Assembly (NCBI GenBank): GCA_004298465.1
Contig: SCRT01000001.1
Span: forward strand, 248,001 to 312,000
Length of the DNA stretch: 64,000 bases
Source of the DNA: Nevskiaceae bacterium
Lineage (GTDB): Bacteria > Pseudomonadota > Gammaproteobacteria > Nevskiales > Nevskiaceae
Reading direction: 5' to 3'
Made by a program: the position numbers and the translations under genes. This document shows positions 1-9,164 of this stretch, in pieces; positions within the stretch are counted from its first letter, which is position 1; each line of letters begins with the position of its first letter. Under the pieces are notes generated by a model. It searched no databases. It had not been told where the DNA came from and saw nothing but the letters and a program-made list of their open reading frames with translations.

Positions 1-497
1 CAGCGCTGATCCTGATGGTGCCGATCAATATCGCAAACTTCATGCTGCTGTCACTCATGCGATTCATCGGCATCGGCTTCGATATGAACGCGCTCATCGT
101 CGCCGTGCTGGGGGTTGGCATCGGCATCGACTACGGCATCTACCTGCTGTCCCGCATCGCCGAGGAATTCGGTGCGCAGGGTCGCGACTGGGCCAAGGCG
201 ATCGATGAGGCGCTGGAAACCACGGGCAAGGCGATCCTGTTCACCGCCTCCGTCATGTTCATCGGCATCTCGCCCTGGTATTTCCTCTCCGACCTGAAGT
301 TCATGGCCGACATGGGGTTGCTGATCCTGACGATCATGATTCTGAACATGGTGCTGGCGCTCGTGGTGCTGCCGACCGTGGTGTGGTTTGTCAAGCCGAA
401 ATTCGCCAGCCGTGAGGATTTGGCACTGGGCGAGAACGTCGATTTTTCGAAATTCGCCCCAGCCGTTCCGGAAGCCGGAATGGCGCCGGCGAAGTAG
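1..497 (+). CDS. MMPL/RND-family transporter, C-terminal end (partial)
   Basis: Only the last ~165 codons are in the window; the frame is open from base 3 and ends at TAG 495-497. The segment contains the motif GIDYGIYLLSRIAEEF and at least four hydrophobic helices, as in the last membrane block of RND-superfamily (MMPL/HpnN-like) exporters of hydrophobic molecules in the inner membrane. The last ~35 residues form a charged cytoplasmic tail. It is followed within 140 bases by a YCF48-like gene and then a DUF1302 gene; this trio recurs in lipid- and hydrocarbon-handling proteobacteria. The substrate is unknown; a lipid or other hydrophobic compound is inferred from the neighbourhood. Confidence 0.85.
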   Translation, partial: ALILMVPINIANFMLLSLMRFIGIGFDMNALIVAVLGVGIGIDYGIYLLSRIAEEFGAQGRDWAKAIDEALETTGKAILFTASVMFIGISPWYFLSDLKFMADMGLLILTIMILNMVLALVVLPTVVWFVKPKFASREDLALGENVDFSKFAPAVPEAGMAPAK

Positions 498-636
498 TTG
501 ACGAACCATGTGGAAATGCAATGGGCTGCTTGTGCGCAACGCTTGCCGGCAGTCCGTCAAACAGGAGGGTGTGCGCCATCCGTGGGATGCGCACACCTCA
601 TCCTTCACGACTCATCATGAATCAGGTGGAAAATCA

Positions 637-1632
637 ATGAAGGGGAGACTGGTTGCAGCATGTCTTGGGCTGGCCTTGTGCGGCACGAATCCGGTATGGG
701 CGGTGCCTGTTCCAACGCAGGTCACGACCGGCATTGCCCATCAGGCATTGTTCGACGTCGCGTTTTGCCACGGCAACGGCTATGCCGTGGGCGCCGGTGG
801 GCAGATCGAGTACACCGCCGACGGCGGCAAGACCTGGAAAACCGAGCAGTCCCCGACGCCGCTGTCGCTTCTGGGGGTGGCGGTAAACGGCTCGCTGGCC
901 GTGGCGGTCGGGCAGATGGGGACGGTGCTGGTCAAGGATGGCAAAGGCGCCTGGGAACAGGTGCCGTCCGGCGTCAAGGAAAGATTGATGAAGGTCGCCA
1001 TCCGCGGCGACAATGTCGTTGCTGTGGGAGCGTTCGGTGCCTTCATCCGCTCGCAGGATCGCGGCCGGACCTGGTCAAAGATCGGCCCCGACTGGCAGGC
1101 GATGTACAAGCAGGAGATCGCGGACGGCAGCCTGGGCTTCAATTTCGAGCCCAGCCTGTACGTCGCGAATTACGACTGGAAGGGTGACCTGTTCGTGGCG
1201 GGTGAGCTGGGGGCGATCATCCGCTCGTCCGACAACGGCACGACGTGGGAGGTGGTACGGCCCGGCGAGGCCAGCACGAGCTCCGTGGGGGCGTCGATCT
1301 TCGGGCTGAGCGTGAACAGCAAGGGCGTGGGCGTGGCGGTCGGCCAGAACGGGCTGATCGTGCGTACCGCCGATGGCGGAGCGACCTGGAACCCGGTGGA
1401 CTCGGGAACGACGTCGATCCTGCTCGGAGCCTTGGCAAAAAGCGACGGCACCATACTTGTGACCGGTGCGTACTCGATGTTGTGGAGTGACGATGGCGGC
1501 GAGAAGTGGACGCCGATCGGGAAGAAGGGCGGGTTGGTCGCAAGTGCGTGGTATAGCAACCTGGCCGGAAATGCGCGGACGGATGGTACGATCGTCGTGG
1601 GGCAGAGTGCGACGATCCTGCGGGTGAATTGA
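637..1632 (+). CDS. Secreted YCF48/BNR-repeat beta-propeller protein
   Basis: This 331-residue protein begins with a signal peptide (MKGRLVAACLGLALCGTNPVWA) and then has repeated blade motifs such as GAGGQIEYTADGGKTW, GAFGAFIRSQDRGRTW, GELGAIIRSSDNGTTW and GQNGLIVRTADGGATW. These are BNR/Asp-box-type repeats of the YCF48 family. The ATG at 637 is preferred over in-frame upstream starts because AGGTGG lies at 624-629 and the signal peptide begins there. In plastids YCF48 helps assemble photosystem II. In heterotrophs the family sits beside RND exporters and DUF1302 proteins, as here, and probably acts as a periplasmic partner of the exporter. The biochemical role is not established. Confidence 0.85.
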   Translation: MKGRLVAACLGLALCGTNPVWAVPVPTQVTTGIAHQALFDVAFCHGNGYAVGAGGQIEYTADGGKTWKTEQSPTPLSLLGVAVNGSLAVAVGQMGTVLVKDGKGAWEQVPSGVKERLMKVAIRGDNVVAVGAFGAFIRSQDRGRTWSKIGPDWQAMYKQEIADGSLGFNFEPSLYVANYDWKGDLFVAGELGAIIRSSDNGTTWEVVRPGEASTSSVGASIFGLSVNSKGVGVAVGQNGLIVRTADGGATWNPVDSGTTSILLGALAKSDGTILVTGAYSMLWSDDGGEKWTPIGKKGGLVASAWYSNLAGNARTDGTIVVGQSATILRVN

Positions 1633-1680
1633 CGGCTGCGCCGGATTTAGGCAAATATCTGGAAATACTGCGGGTAACGA

Positions 1681-1696
1681 GCAGGTTACAACCTGC
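1681..1696. promoter_or_regulatory. Inverted repeat upstream of the DUF1302 gene
   Basis: GCAGGTT-AC-AACCTGC is a perfect 7+2+7 inverted repeat lying just before the Shine-Dalgarno sequence (GGAAAGGAGG) of the DUF1302 gene. The two-base centre is too small for a stable hairpin loop, so a dimeric-repressor operator is more likely than a terminator. No regulator is identified. Confidence 0.35.
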
Positions 1697-1723
1697 ACAA
1701 ACAGGGAAAGGAGGAAACAGTTT

Positions 1724-3823
1724 ATGAAGCTACGGTTAAGTGTTTTGAGTGCCGCGGCAGTTGCTGGTCTGGCATGCTCGCTGCCCGCAAATGCCATTCC
1801 GGTGTTTGGCGGGATGGGCAACGGGGGCTTCGAGCTGACCATTGACGGCTTCATTCGGGCCGAGGTGGCAGGCCGCGTCGACGCGCCGCGCAACTGGAAC
1901 AACCAGAACGGCAACCCGTTCAACAACCAGACTCTGTTTCGTCAGGCCTATGTTCCTCCGAACCTGTTTACGAACTTCGACCAGCTCGGGGCGCTGGGCA
2001 TACCGACCACGCCGCCAATTCGCTGGAGCTCCGTGCCGTTGCCGAACGTTCCGGGCGTCCTCAACAACGCGGCTGAAAACGTCCGGCGCGGCGATTTCGT
2101 ACAGACGCAGAATACCGAACTGAACTACGCGATCCTGCGCACGGATTTCAATACGACGATGCGCTTTGGCCACGGCTTCACGCTGACTGCGAAAGTCCGC
2201 GCGATGTTCCAGCCGGACGTCTACGACGGCTTCCACGCCAGCAGCCTGGATGCCTATCAGGGCGGCATTGCGACCGGTTCGCACGTCGGGCCGAGCCAGC
2301 TTTACGGCGGCGGCCCGAATTTCTTCCAGTACGTTGTGGATGGCGACAACCATCCCGTCCCTCTGGAATGGAGCGGCAAGAACTATCTCGTCTACTTTCC
2401 GGCACTGGTGCTGGAGTATTCCCATGGCAGCATGAACCTGCGTATCGGCAACCAGCAGATCGCGTGGGGGCAGGCCATCTTCCTGCGCGTGTTCGACGTT
2501 CCCAACGGGCTGGATCTGCGCCAGCATTTGCTGTTGGATCGCGGGCTCGAGGAATTTTCCAACATTCGCGTCCCGTCGCCCAGCATTCGCCTGCAGTACC
2601 AGGTGACGGACAACGTGCTGCTGGACAGCTTCGTGGAGAAGTTCCAGCCCAGCTACCTGCCAAACCCGAACACGCCGTACAACCTGATTCCGTCGCAGTT
2701 CACCATCCGCGACACGTATTACACGGGTGGCTACAGCCGCTGGACGTCGCTGAACGGCGGGTTCCGCCTGAAGGCGGACTACGGCAACTGGGGTTGGCAG
2801 CTCGGTTTCGTGCGCGGTTACAACCCAATGGGCGCCTATGCCTGGTCGGAGACCGGGATAGCGCGAGGGCTGCAGGGTGGGCCGGGCAGCGTGGGCCAGA
2901 CGGTCAATACACTGTATGCGGCGAAGCTGCCGAATTGCGGAGCTCTGTACTCGCCATCCACGTGTCGTCTGTACCCCGACAATGCTACCAACTTTACCCA
3001 TAGCCCGTTCGTGTCCGGTCCCGGTGGCGTGTACACCGCCCAGGAATGGGATTGGTATGCGTCGAACGTGCGCGTCAGCTCGATCGGCGCACTGAATGCC
3101 GCCATCAACGAGTATCCTTCTGCTCGTGATACATATGGCAGCCCCGTGACGAACAATGTGGACAGGGATGCCGAGTTGAGCACCTTTTTCGCCGCGGCGG
3201 GTGGCAGCCTGCGGGGGTCGCTGGACCGGCGCTATTTCCAGGAAAATGATTTCCTCGCGGGTCTGACCTACGTCACTTCCAGCAACATCGCGTTCCTCGA
3301 CCAGATCATCGTCAACCTGGAAGCGCAGTACACGCCGAAGTTCCACTTCCTGCTCTCGCAGGATGCGAGCGCGAGCTATTACGCCCGCAACAACTACAAG
3401 ATCGCGATCGACCTCGACAAGTGGTACCGCTTCTTCGAGAAACTGCCTTCCACGTTCGTCGTTCTCGAGGCCATGACTTCGCAACGTGCCGACCTGGTCG
3501 GGCGCTGCCTGTGCGGGTACGGCGGCACGCCGACACAGCCGGCACAGGGCATCAGCGGCAATGCGAACTACGTGGTGCTGGGTGCCATGCAGCCCTTTGC
3601 GAACAAGCTGTTCACGTTCGAGTTCGCCAGTCTCTACGATCCGCGCGGCGGCATCCTGGTGCAGCCTGGCCTGGTTTGGAACCCTGGCCACAACATCGAG
3701 GTGTATGGCGCCTTCAACTACATCAACGGCCATATGTACGGGAATCCGAACGATAACCTTCTGTCGTCGTTGGATTTCGCCCAGGAAGCGTTCCTGCGCG
3801 TCACGTACCAGTTCAGCATGTAA
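1724..3823 (+). CDS. DUF1302 family outer-membrane-type protein
   Basis: The 699-residue product has a signal peptide (cleavage near residue 23-25, ...LACSLPANA) and is rich in Asn, Tyr, Gly and aromatic residues, with alternating strands ending in a C-terminal aromatic-rich segment (FLRVTYQFSM) typical of outer-membrane beta-barrels. Recognisable DUF1302 features include IDGFIRAEVAG near the start and LRIGNQQIAWGQAIFLRVFDVPNGLD in the middle, broken here as LRIGNQQIAWGQ then FDVPNGLD. A strong ribosome binding site (AAAGGAGGAAAC) precedes the ATG. In related genomes DUF1302 proteins pair with DUF1329 proteins beside RND exporters; no DUF1329 gene follows here, and a different lipoprotein takes that place. 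An export channel or lipid-binding barrel is inferred. Confidence 0.85.
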   Translation: MKLRLSVLSAAAVAGLACSLPANAIPVFGGMGNGGFELTIDGFIRAEVAGRVDAPRNWNNQNGNPFNNQTLFRQAYVPPNLFTNFDQLGALGIPTTPPIRWSSVPLPNVPGVLNNAAENVRRGDFVQTQNTELNYAILRTDFNTTMRFGHGFTLTAKVRAMFQPDVYDGFHASSLDAYQGGIATGSHVGPSQLYGGGPNFFQYVVDGDNHPVPLEWSGKNYLVYFPALVLEYSHGSMNLRIGNQQIAWGQAIFLRVFDVPNGLDLRQHLLLDRGLEEFSNIRVPSPSIRLQYQVTDNVLLDSFVEKFQPSYLPNPNTPYNLIPSQFTIRDTYYTGGYSRWTSLNGGFRLKADYGNWGWQLGFVRGYNPMGAYAWSETGIARGLQGGPGSVGQTVNTLYAAKLPNCGALYSPSTCRLYPDNATNFTHSPFVSGPGGVYTAQEWDWYASNVRVSSIGALNAAINEYPSARDTYGSPVTNNVDRDAELSTFFAAAGGSLRGSLDRRYFQENDFLAGLTYVTSSNIAFLDQIIVNLEAQYTPKFHFLLSQDASASYYARNNYKIAIDLDKWYRFFEKLPSTFVVLEAMTSQRADLVGRCLCGYGGTPTQPAQGISGNANYVVLGAMQPFANKLFTFEFASLYDPRGGILVQPGLVWNPGHNIEVYGAFNYINGHMYGNPNDNLLSSLDFAQEAFLRVTYQFSM

Positions 3824-3892
3824 GCGGTCAGGTACGTTCGAGATCGACGACCAACAGTGAATATGCAATTGTCATTTCAGAGAGGTGTACAC

Positions 3893-5068
3893 GTGTTCAG
3901 TAAGATCCTTCTATGCTCCCTGCTGTCCGTGCCGGTTCTGCTGGCCGGCTGCAGCGGCGACCACACCCCGGTTTCGGGCAATGTCGGCGGCTCCACCGTG
4001 ACGCAAAGCTCCGGACTCGATAGCCAGAACGTCGTCCCCGGCCCGCTCAACTCCGTTCAGAACACGCTGGGTGGTGTGTTTACCCAGTTGGGCGGCGCGG
4101 CAGACGGCACGCCGCTGGGTCCGGTGGTGGACTCCGCCAACCAGATCGTCAACGGCAACGTGCTCAGCATCCTCAACGCCGTCACGAACGCTGCGCAATC
4201 GGCAAATTCGGGGCCGAGCGCAGTGTTCGGGCAGGATGACCGCAACGGTGCCACGGCGGATCAGATCGCGGGCCAGGTTCAGGCTTTGACACAGAACCTG
4301 CAGACTCTCATCACCGGGCTCGCTCCGGTCGGAGCCACAGGCGCCAACCCGCTGGCCGGGACGCCCCTCGATGCGCTGGGTGCGTTGTTGCCACAGTTGC
4401 AGGGCATCGGGACCCAGGCTTCCCTGATTCCGGGCATGGGCGGCACAGGCACCGACCAGCTCACTGCGGTGACGGGGCTGTTGGCCCAATTGCAGAGCGC
4501 GCTGGCCGGCGCGAATGCGTCGATTCCTCCCGAAGTGCTGAACACGCCGGTCCTTGGCGGGCTGCTGACGGCGTTGCCGGATGCCTTGGGCAACATCGGC
4601 GGGACCACGACGGGAGGAGCTCCGAACCTGCTTTCAACACTGGTATCGGACCCGACGTCGCTGGCGCTGCCGCTGACGACCACGACCCAAGACCTGCTGA
4701 CCACGATCATCAATCCCGTGACAAGCAACCAGCAGTTCGCCGGGCTTCTGCTGCCGCTCATTCCGACCGACAATGGCGGTACGTCGAATGCGGATCTGAC
4801 GTCGGCGATCTCGAGCATCACGGCGAGCCTGCAGGGTATCGCCAGCGGGGGCACTACTCCCCAGGAGATCCCAGTTGTCCTGCTCAGCCAGCTGATCGGT
4901 GCGGGAGAGAGCGGGATGCAGCAGTTCCTGCCGTTGTTGACGGATCAAGTACTGGGCGGCGCGAGCGGTAGTTTCTCCAATCCGCTGCAAGCGTTGCTGG
5001 GGTCATCGCCGAATGCGCTGGGCGGAATCCTTGGCTCGCTGACCGGCTTGCTCGGTGTTGCGGGTTGA
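3893..5068 (+). CDS. Putative lipoprotein, Gly/Leu/Thr/Gln-rich
   Basis: I do not recognise a family. Starting at GTG 3893, which has AGAGGTG at 3881-3887, the 391-residue product opens with MFSKILLCSLLSVPVLLAGC, a textbook lipoprotein signal ending in lipobox LAGC. A GTG at 3857 would add 12 residues before the signal and has no clear ribosome site. The mature part is low in charge and built from repeated hydrophobic amphipathic runs (patterns like LLxxLPxxLGxxGG, TxLLxxL) and many Gly, Thr and Gln. It follows the DUF1302 gene by 69 bases and precedes a terminator, so it is probably the last gene of the exporter operon. A periplasmic lipid-binding or membrane-associated role is speculation. 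Confidence 0.75.
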   Translation: MFSKILLCSLLSVPVLLAGCSGDHTPVSGNVGGSTVTQSSGLDSQNVVPGPLNSVQNTLGGVFTQLGGAADGTPLGPVVDSANQIVNGNVLSILNAVTNAAQSANSGPSAVFGQDDRNGATADQIAGQVQALTQNLQTLITGLAPVGATGANPLAGTPLDALGALLPQLQGIGTQASLIPGMGGTGTDQLTAVTGLLAQLQSALAGANASIPPEVLNTPVLGGLLTALPDALGNIGGTTTGGAPNLLSTLVSDPTSLALPLTTTTQDLLTTIINPVTSNQQFAGLLLPLIPTDNGGTSNADLTSAISSITASLQGIASGGTTPQEIPVVLLSQLIGAGESGMQQFLPLLTDQVLGGASGSFSNPLQALLGSSPNALGGILGSLTGLLGVAG

Positions 5069-5120
5069 CGTGGATGTTGTCACGACGCCGGGTCGATGAT
5101 GGCACGTCGTTGATGGAAAC

Positions 5121-5148
5121 AAAGCCGGCAGGTAACTGCCGGCTTTTT
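5121..5148 (+). terminator. Rho-independent terminator of the exporter operon
   Basis: A perfect 11-bp stem (AAAGCCGGCAG / CTGCCGGCTTT) with the tetraloop GTAA ends in a T-run. It lies 52 bases after the lipoprotein stop codon. The A-tract and T-tract arms could allow it to work for the convergent operon as well. Confidence 0.9.
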
Positions 5149-5403
5149 CGTATGCGATGGAATGATGCCTGCCTCGTGATGTGAAAGCCGCTGCGCTGGC
5201 GCGGTCACGAAAAGCAGGAGGTTATCCTGCGTGCGGCGCGGAATCCATTTGAGGGGGGAAATGTTGCGGCTGTGAGGCTTGCGGGACACTGCGGGGTGTT
5301 CGCAGTGTCGTTGCTGTTTCCCCAATCCCCACTACACAGCGCGCGGCAGAATCCATACCGCGCCGTGGTGCAAAGGCCCGAATGGCGGGGAAGTGGACGA
5401 TTT
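5149..5403. other. Intergenic space between convergent operons
   Basis: No gene is supported here. A weak hairpin GCGCGG...CCGCGC (5341-5363) lies downstream of the acyl-CoA ligase stop on the - strand but lacks a T-run, so it is at best a doubtful terminator. Nothing else was recognised. Confidence 0.5.
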
Positions 5404-6978
5404 TCAGTTCACCTGGCGCTTGAGGTTGCTCCAGTACGGCTTGCGCAGCTCGGTTTTCAACACCTTGCCTGCTCCGGACATCGGCAGGGCGTCGCACAGC
5501 TCCAGGCTGCGCGGGCATTTGTAGCCGGCGATGTGCGTGCGGCAATGGGCGTTGAGCGCGGCCTGGTCGAGCGTGGTGCCCGGCTTGAGGACGATGACGG
5601 CATGGACGCGTTCGCCGAGCTGTTCGTCCGGCACGCCGATGACGGCGCAGGATGCAACCGCTGGATGGCTGGCAACAGCGTTTTCTACTTCTGCGCAATA
5701 CACGTTCTCGCCGCCGGACACGATCATGTCCTTGGCCCGGTCGACGATGTAGACGAAGCCTTCGTCGTCCATGTACGCGAGGTCGCCAGTGTGCATCCAG
5801 CCGTTCTTCAGGGCGGTAGCCGTGGCTTCCGGCTGGTTCAGGTAGCCGTCCATCAGGCTCGGCCCGCGAATGACGATCTCGCCGATCTCGCCGCGCGCCT
5901 TTTCGTGGTCTTGATCGTCGACGATGCGGACCATGACCTGCTGCGCGGCGTGTCCGGCGGAGCGCAGCCGGCCCATGGCGCGGCCTTCCGCAAGATGTTC
6001 GTGCGCCGGCAGGATGCAGCCCACGGCCGCAACTTCCGTCATGCCGTAGCCTTGATAGAACGAGGCGTTCGGCAAGGCCTTCATCGCACGATCCAGCAGG
6101 CTTTCCGAGGCCGGTGAAGCGCCGTAAAGCACGTTCCGCACGCTGGAGACGTCGTGTGCGGCCAGCGCCGGGCAATCCACCAGCGCCTGCAGCATGGCCG
6201 GTACCAGCAGGGTGTCCGTCACGTGGTGGCGCTGGATGGCGTCCAGCACGGCATCCGGCCGGAAGACGGGCAACATGACGTGCGTGCCGCCGCTGAGGAT
6301 GAGCGCGGTGGTCTGCATCGCGTCGGCAAGGTGGAACATCGGTGCGATATGCAGGCCGACGCTATTGCTGCTGAAGACATTCGCGCCTTCCGCGATGAAG
6401 GCGAGCGCGGAATTCGTCACGGCACGGTGGCTCAGCAGCACGCCCTTGGACTTGCCGGTGGTGCCGCCGGTGTAGAACACGCCGAGCACTTCTTCCCCAA
6501 GCGGGGAATTGCTCAAGGAGGCGTCTTCCATCGGCTCGTTCTGGGCGATGAGGTCTTCCATCGCCACCATGCCCTCTGGACATTTGCCGTCGCCGCAGTA
6601 GATGAGTATGCGGACATAGGTGCAGGCATCCAGCAGGGCGTCCGCCTGCGGCGCAAAGGTGTCGTCGACAAACAGCGCGACAGCTTCGCAGTCGTTCAGC
6701 GCATAACCGATTTCCTCCACGCTCCAGCGGAAGTTCAGCGGCACGAGCTGGGCCCCAGCCCACGGCACAGCGAGGTAGTACTCAAGGTAGTGGTCGGAAT
6801 TCAGGGCGAGCATGGCGACGCGGTTCGTGTCGCGCACGCCGAGCTGGCACAGGCCGGCCGCCAGCCGTGCGACGCGGTCCTTCAATTCCGCGTAGCTGCG
6901 CCTGCGGTCGTTGCAGAGGGTGGCGGTCTGCTGCGGGCGCTGCTGCACCGCGCGGTGGAATCCTTGGGTGAATTGCAT
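5404..6978 (-). CDS. Acyl-CoA synthetase (AMP-forming fatty acid-CoA ligase)
   Basis: This 524-residue protein carries the full adenylate-forming signature: P-loop-like YTGGTTGKSKGV at 169-180, GYGMTE for the A5 motif, GDLAYMDDEGFVYIVDR for A7/A8, and the C-terminal catalytic-lysine region GKVLKTELRKPYW. It activates carboxylic acids with ATP and CoA; fatty acids are the likely substrate given the acyltransferase neighbours. ATG 6978 has AAGGATC upstream. It is the last gene of the lipid operon, 19 bases after the hydrolase, and probably supplies acyl-CoA to the WS/DGAT and glycerol-phosphate acyltransferases. Chain-length preference cannot be read from the sequence. Confidence 0.9.
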   Translation of the reverse strand: MQFTQGFHRAVQQRPQQTATLCNDRRRSYAELKDRVARLAAGLCQLGVRDTNRVAMLALNSDHYLEYYLAVPWAGAQLVPLNFRWSVEEIGYALNDCEAVALFVDDTFAPQADALLDACTYVRILIYCGDGKCPEGMVAMEDLIAQNEPMEDASLSNSPLGEEVLGVFYTGGTTGKSKGVLLSHRAVTNSALAFIAEGANVFSSNSVGLHIAPMFHLADAMQTTALILSGGTHVMLPVFRPDAVLDAIQRHHVTDTLLVPAMLQALVDCPALAAHDVSSVRNVLYGASPASESLLDRAMKALPNASFYQGYGMTEVAAVGCILPAHEHLAEGRAMGRLRSAGHAAQQVMVRIVDDQDHEKARGEIGEIVIRGPSLMDGYLNQPEATATALKNGWMHTGDLAYMDDEGFVYIVDRAKDMIVSGGENVYCAEVENAVASHPAVASCAVIGVPDEQLGERVHAVIVLKPGTTLDQAALNAHCRTHIAGYKCPRSLELCDALPMSGAGKVLKTELRKPYWSNLKRQVN

Positions 6979-6997
6979 CGTTTGATCCTTGAATGGT

Positions 6998-7855
6998 TCA
7001 GGAATGGGAATCGAGCCAGGCGTCGAGGTCGGCGATCACCCGCTGGCGGTCCGCCGGGCGCTCGTTGAAGATCTCGTGATAGAGGCCTTCGTAAAGCTTC
7101 AGGGTCTTGTCGCTGCTGCCGAGGCGGGCGTGGAAGTCCTTGCTGCCGGCCACCGGGGCGAGCAGGTCGCTGGTGCCGTGCATGGCAAGGACCGGCAGCT
7201 TCAGGACCGGGTAGGTGGCGGGCAACCAAGCCAGGCGGTCGAGCACGCGCACCATGGTGCGGGCAGGTACCTTGCCATGGTAGTTCAGCGGGTCCTGTTC
7301 GTAGTCCCGGACTTCGTCGGGATCGTGCGAAATGGCGCTGGCGTCGATCGGGTAGATCGGCGTGTTCGGGCGCACGGTGGACAGCAGGCGCGCGACCATG
7401 ACCTGCAGGAAGGGAATCTTCGGCAGCGCGATGGCCGGGGCGGAGACGATCAGCCCCTTCAGGTTGTCCTGTTCGCGCAGCGCGTAACCGATCACGATCA
7501 GCCCGCCCAGGCTGTGGCCGAGCGCCAGCGGTTTGAGGTAAGGAAAATCCTTGCGGGCCTGGGTCACGAGCTGGTGAAAGTCGTTTTCCACCCAGGCGAT
7601 GCGTTCGAACAGCGCGCGCACGCCAGCGGAACGGCCGTGGCCGCGATGGTCGATGGCGTATACCGCGCAGCGCCGGTCGCGGACCAGGTGCTCGGCAAGG
7701 CGTGTGTAGCGGCCGCTGTGCTCGGACATGCCGTGGGCGATGACGATGAGGTGTTCGGCACGGCGCTCCGGCAGCCACGCCTGCCAGTACAGCTGGCAGC
7801 CGCGTGCTCCGGTGAAGTGGCCTTCGCGATGGTCGATGGGTTGGTCAGTCGGCAT
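6998..7855 (-). CDS. Alpha/beta hydrolase, monoacylglycerol lipase-like
   Basis: The 285-residue protein has the oxyanion motif HGMSEHSGRY (41-50), DHRGHGRS, the nucleophile elbow GHSLGG with Ser115, an acid region MHGTSDLLAP and a late histidine in GLYHEIFNE. This pattern matches the YtpA/MGLL-type serine aminopeptidase S33 fold (monoacylglycerol lipase, lysophospholipase). ATG 7855 overlaps the upstream WS/DGAT stop by 11 bases, suggesting translational coupling; a start at 7894 would add 13 residues. Its place in a lipid-storage operon suggests remobilisation or turnover of acylglycerols. Confidence 0.85.
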   Translation of the reverse strand: MPTDQPIDHREGHFTGARGCQLYWQAWLPERRAEHLIVIAHGMSEHSGRYTRLAEHLVRDRRCAVYAIDHRGHGRSAGVRALFERIAWVENDFHQLVTQARKDFPYLKPLALGHSLGGLIVIGYALREQDNLKGLIVSAPAIALPKIPFLQVMVARLLSTVRPNTPIYPIDASAISHDPDEVRDYEQDPLNYHGKVPARTMVRVLDRLAWLPATYPVLKLPVLAMHGTSDLLAPVAGSKDFHARLGSSDKTLKLYEGLYHEIFNERPADRQRVIADLDAWLDSHS

Positions 7856-9164
7856 GAGAGGTTCCGAGTGCGAGAATTTCAGTGAAGGCGTCACCCATGT
7901 CCTGCATCAATTGCGCCGGATGTGCGACGGCTGCGGCATCTAAGTTGAAGCCGAGGCCGCAGTCGGTGGCATAGGACACCATGGCCAGCATGCCCGCACA
8001 GCCGGGCAGCGGAGCGAAGGGATACAGCGCGGTAACCGGAGCGCCAGCCAGCGCCACCGGGACGCGAAAGCCGGGCACGTTGCTGATCTGCAGATCCTGG
8101 CGCGACAGCCGTTCGGTCATGGCGCGTGCCGCCGTGGCGGCCGGTACGCAGGTCATCAGGTTCATCAATTTCAGCGGCAGCGCCAAGGCCGGTTCGTTGC
8201 GCCACTGCGCGACTTTCAACGCGATCCGGCGCATGCGCGCCACGGGGTCGCGTTCCGCGAGCGGGGCGGCGAAGATGCCCGCCGCGAAGTGGTTGCCGCC
8301 GGTGGGGGTATCCGCACGGCGAATGCTGATCGGCATCGCGATCGGCAATGCGGCGGGCACCGTGCCGTAGCGCGCGTGATAGCGCCCGAAGCCACCGAGC
8401 ACGCCGGCCAGAAAAGCGTCGTTGAGGCTGGCGTGCGCGGCGCGGGCGGCGGCATGCAGGCTGGCGAATGGCAGCATCATGGTTTCAAAGTGCCATTGGC
8501 CGCTGCGCTGCGCCAGCAACGCGGAAGGGGGTGCTGAATAGGGCGCCAGCACGCGCCGCGCCGAGGCTGCGTAGCGCGCCAGCCGCGCGCCGGGGGGCAC
8601 CGCTGGCGGTGCGTCCGGCGTGGGAGTTGTTTTCCGCTGTGCTGCAGCCGGCGTGGAGCGGGCGGCCGTTTTCAGCGGCTGGTTCAGGGCGGACAGCAAC
8701 TGGACGATGCCCATGCCGTCGGACAGGCAGTGGTGGAGCTTGAAGATGTAGGCCGCTTGGCCGCTGTCGAGATGCTCTACGAGGACTGCCTGCCACGGTG
8801 AATGGTCGGCGTCGAAAGCTTCCATCGCGAACGATTGCGCGAAGTCCAGCAGCGCGCGGTGCGTCGCCGGGGTTGGCAGCGTGATGCGGCGCAAGTGGTG
8901 TTCGAGAGTACACAGTGGCGCATCGACCCAGTGCAGGTGGCCGATCTGCAAGGTATTTTCAGCCGGTCGCTGATGCAGCCGCGGGGTGCTGGCGATGAGC
9001 TGGCGGTGGAGCGCGGTGAGCGCACCCCAATCCGGGGCGTGTGCCAGCATCTCGATGCCGACGACGGAGCCGCGCAGGCCGGGGAAGCCGTCCAGCCGCC
9101 ACATCAAGGATTCGAAGGCGCCGAGCCGCGTCCCAGCGCCCCAGGTCTGCAGTGAATCCGTCAT
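7845..9164 (-). CDS. WS/DGAT-type O-acyltransferase
   Basis: The 439-residue protein has the active-site motif HHCLSDG (144-150, HHxxxDG) of wax ester synthase/diacylglycerol acyltransferases and related condensation-fold enzymes. It also has the family N-terminus (GAGTRLGAFESLMWRLD) and a C-terminal WS/DGAT block with SNVPGF. It joins acyl-CoA to long-chain alcohols or diacylglycerol to make wax esters or triacylglycerol at the inner membrane. ATG 9162-9164 overlaps the upstream TGA as ATGA; the frame is open further upstream but that stretch only mirrors the neighbouring gene. The length is close to the ~450 residues usual for the family. Confidence 0.92.
   Translation of the reverse strand: MTDSLQTWGAGTRLGAFESLMWRLDGFPGLRGSVVGIEMLAHAPDWGALTALHRQLIASTPRLHQRPAENTLQIGHLHWVDAPLCTLEHHLRRITLPTPATHRALLDFAQSFAMEAFDADHSPWQAVLVEHLDSGQAAYIFKLHHCLSDGMGIVQLLSALNQPLKTAARSTPAAAQRKTTPTPDAPPAVPPGARLARYAASARRVLAPYSAPPSALLAQRSGQWHFETMMLPFASLHAAARAAHASLNDAFLAGVLGGFGRYHARYGTVPAALPIAMPISIRRADTPTGGNHFAAGIFAAPLAERDPVARMRRIALKVAQWRNEPALALPLKLMNLMTCVPAATAARAMTERLSRQDLQISNVPGFRVPVALAGAPVTALYPFAPLPGCAGMLAMVSYATDCGLGFNLDAAAVAHPAQLMQDMGDAFTEILALGTSHAD

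Noticed and set aside
1736-3868. 710-codon - strand open frame
   Set aside because: Antisense of the DUF1302 gene, with no domain and biased composition.
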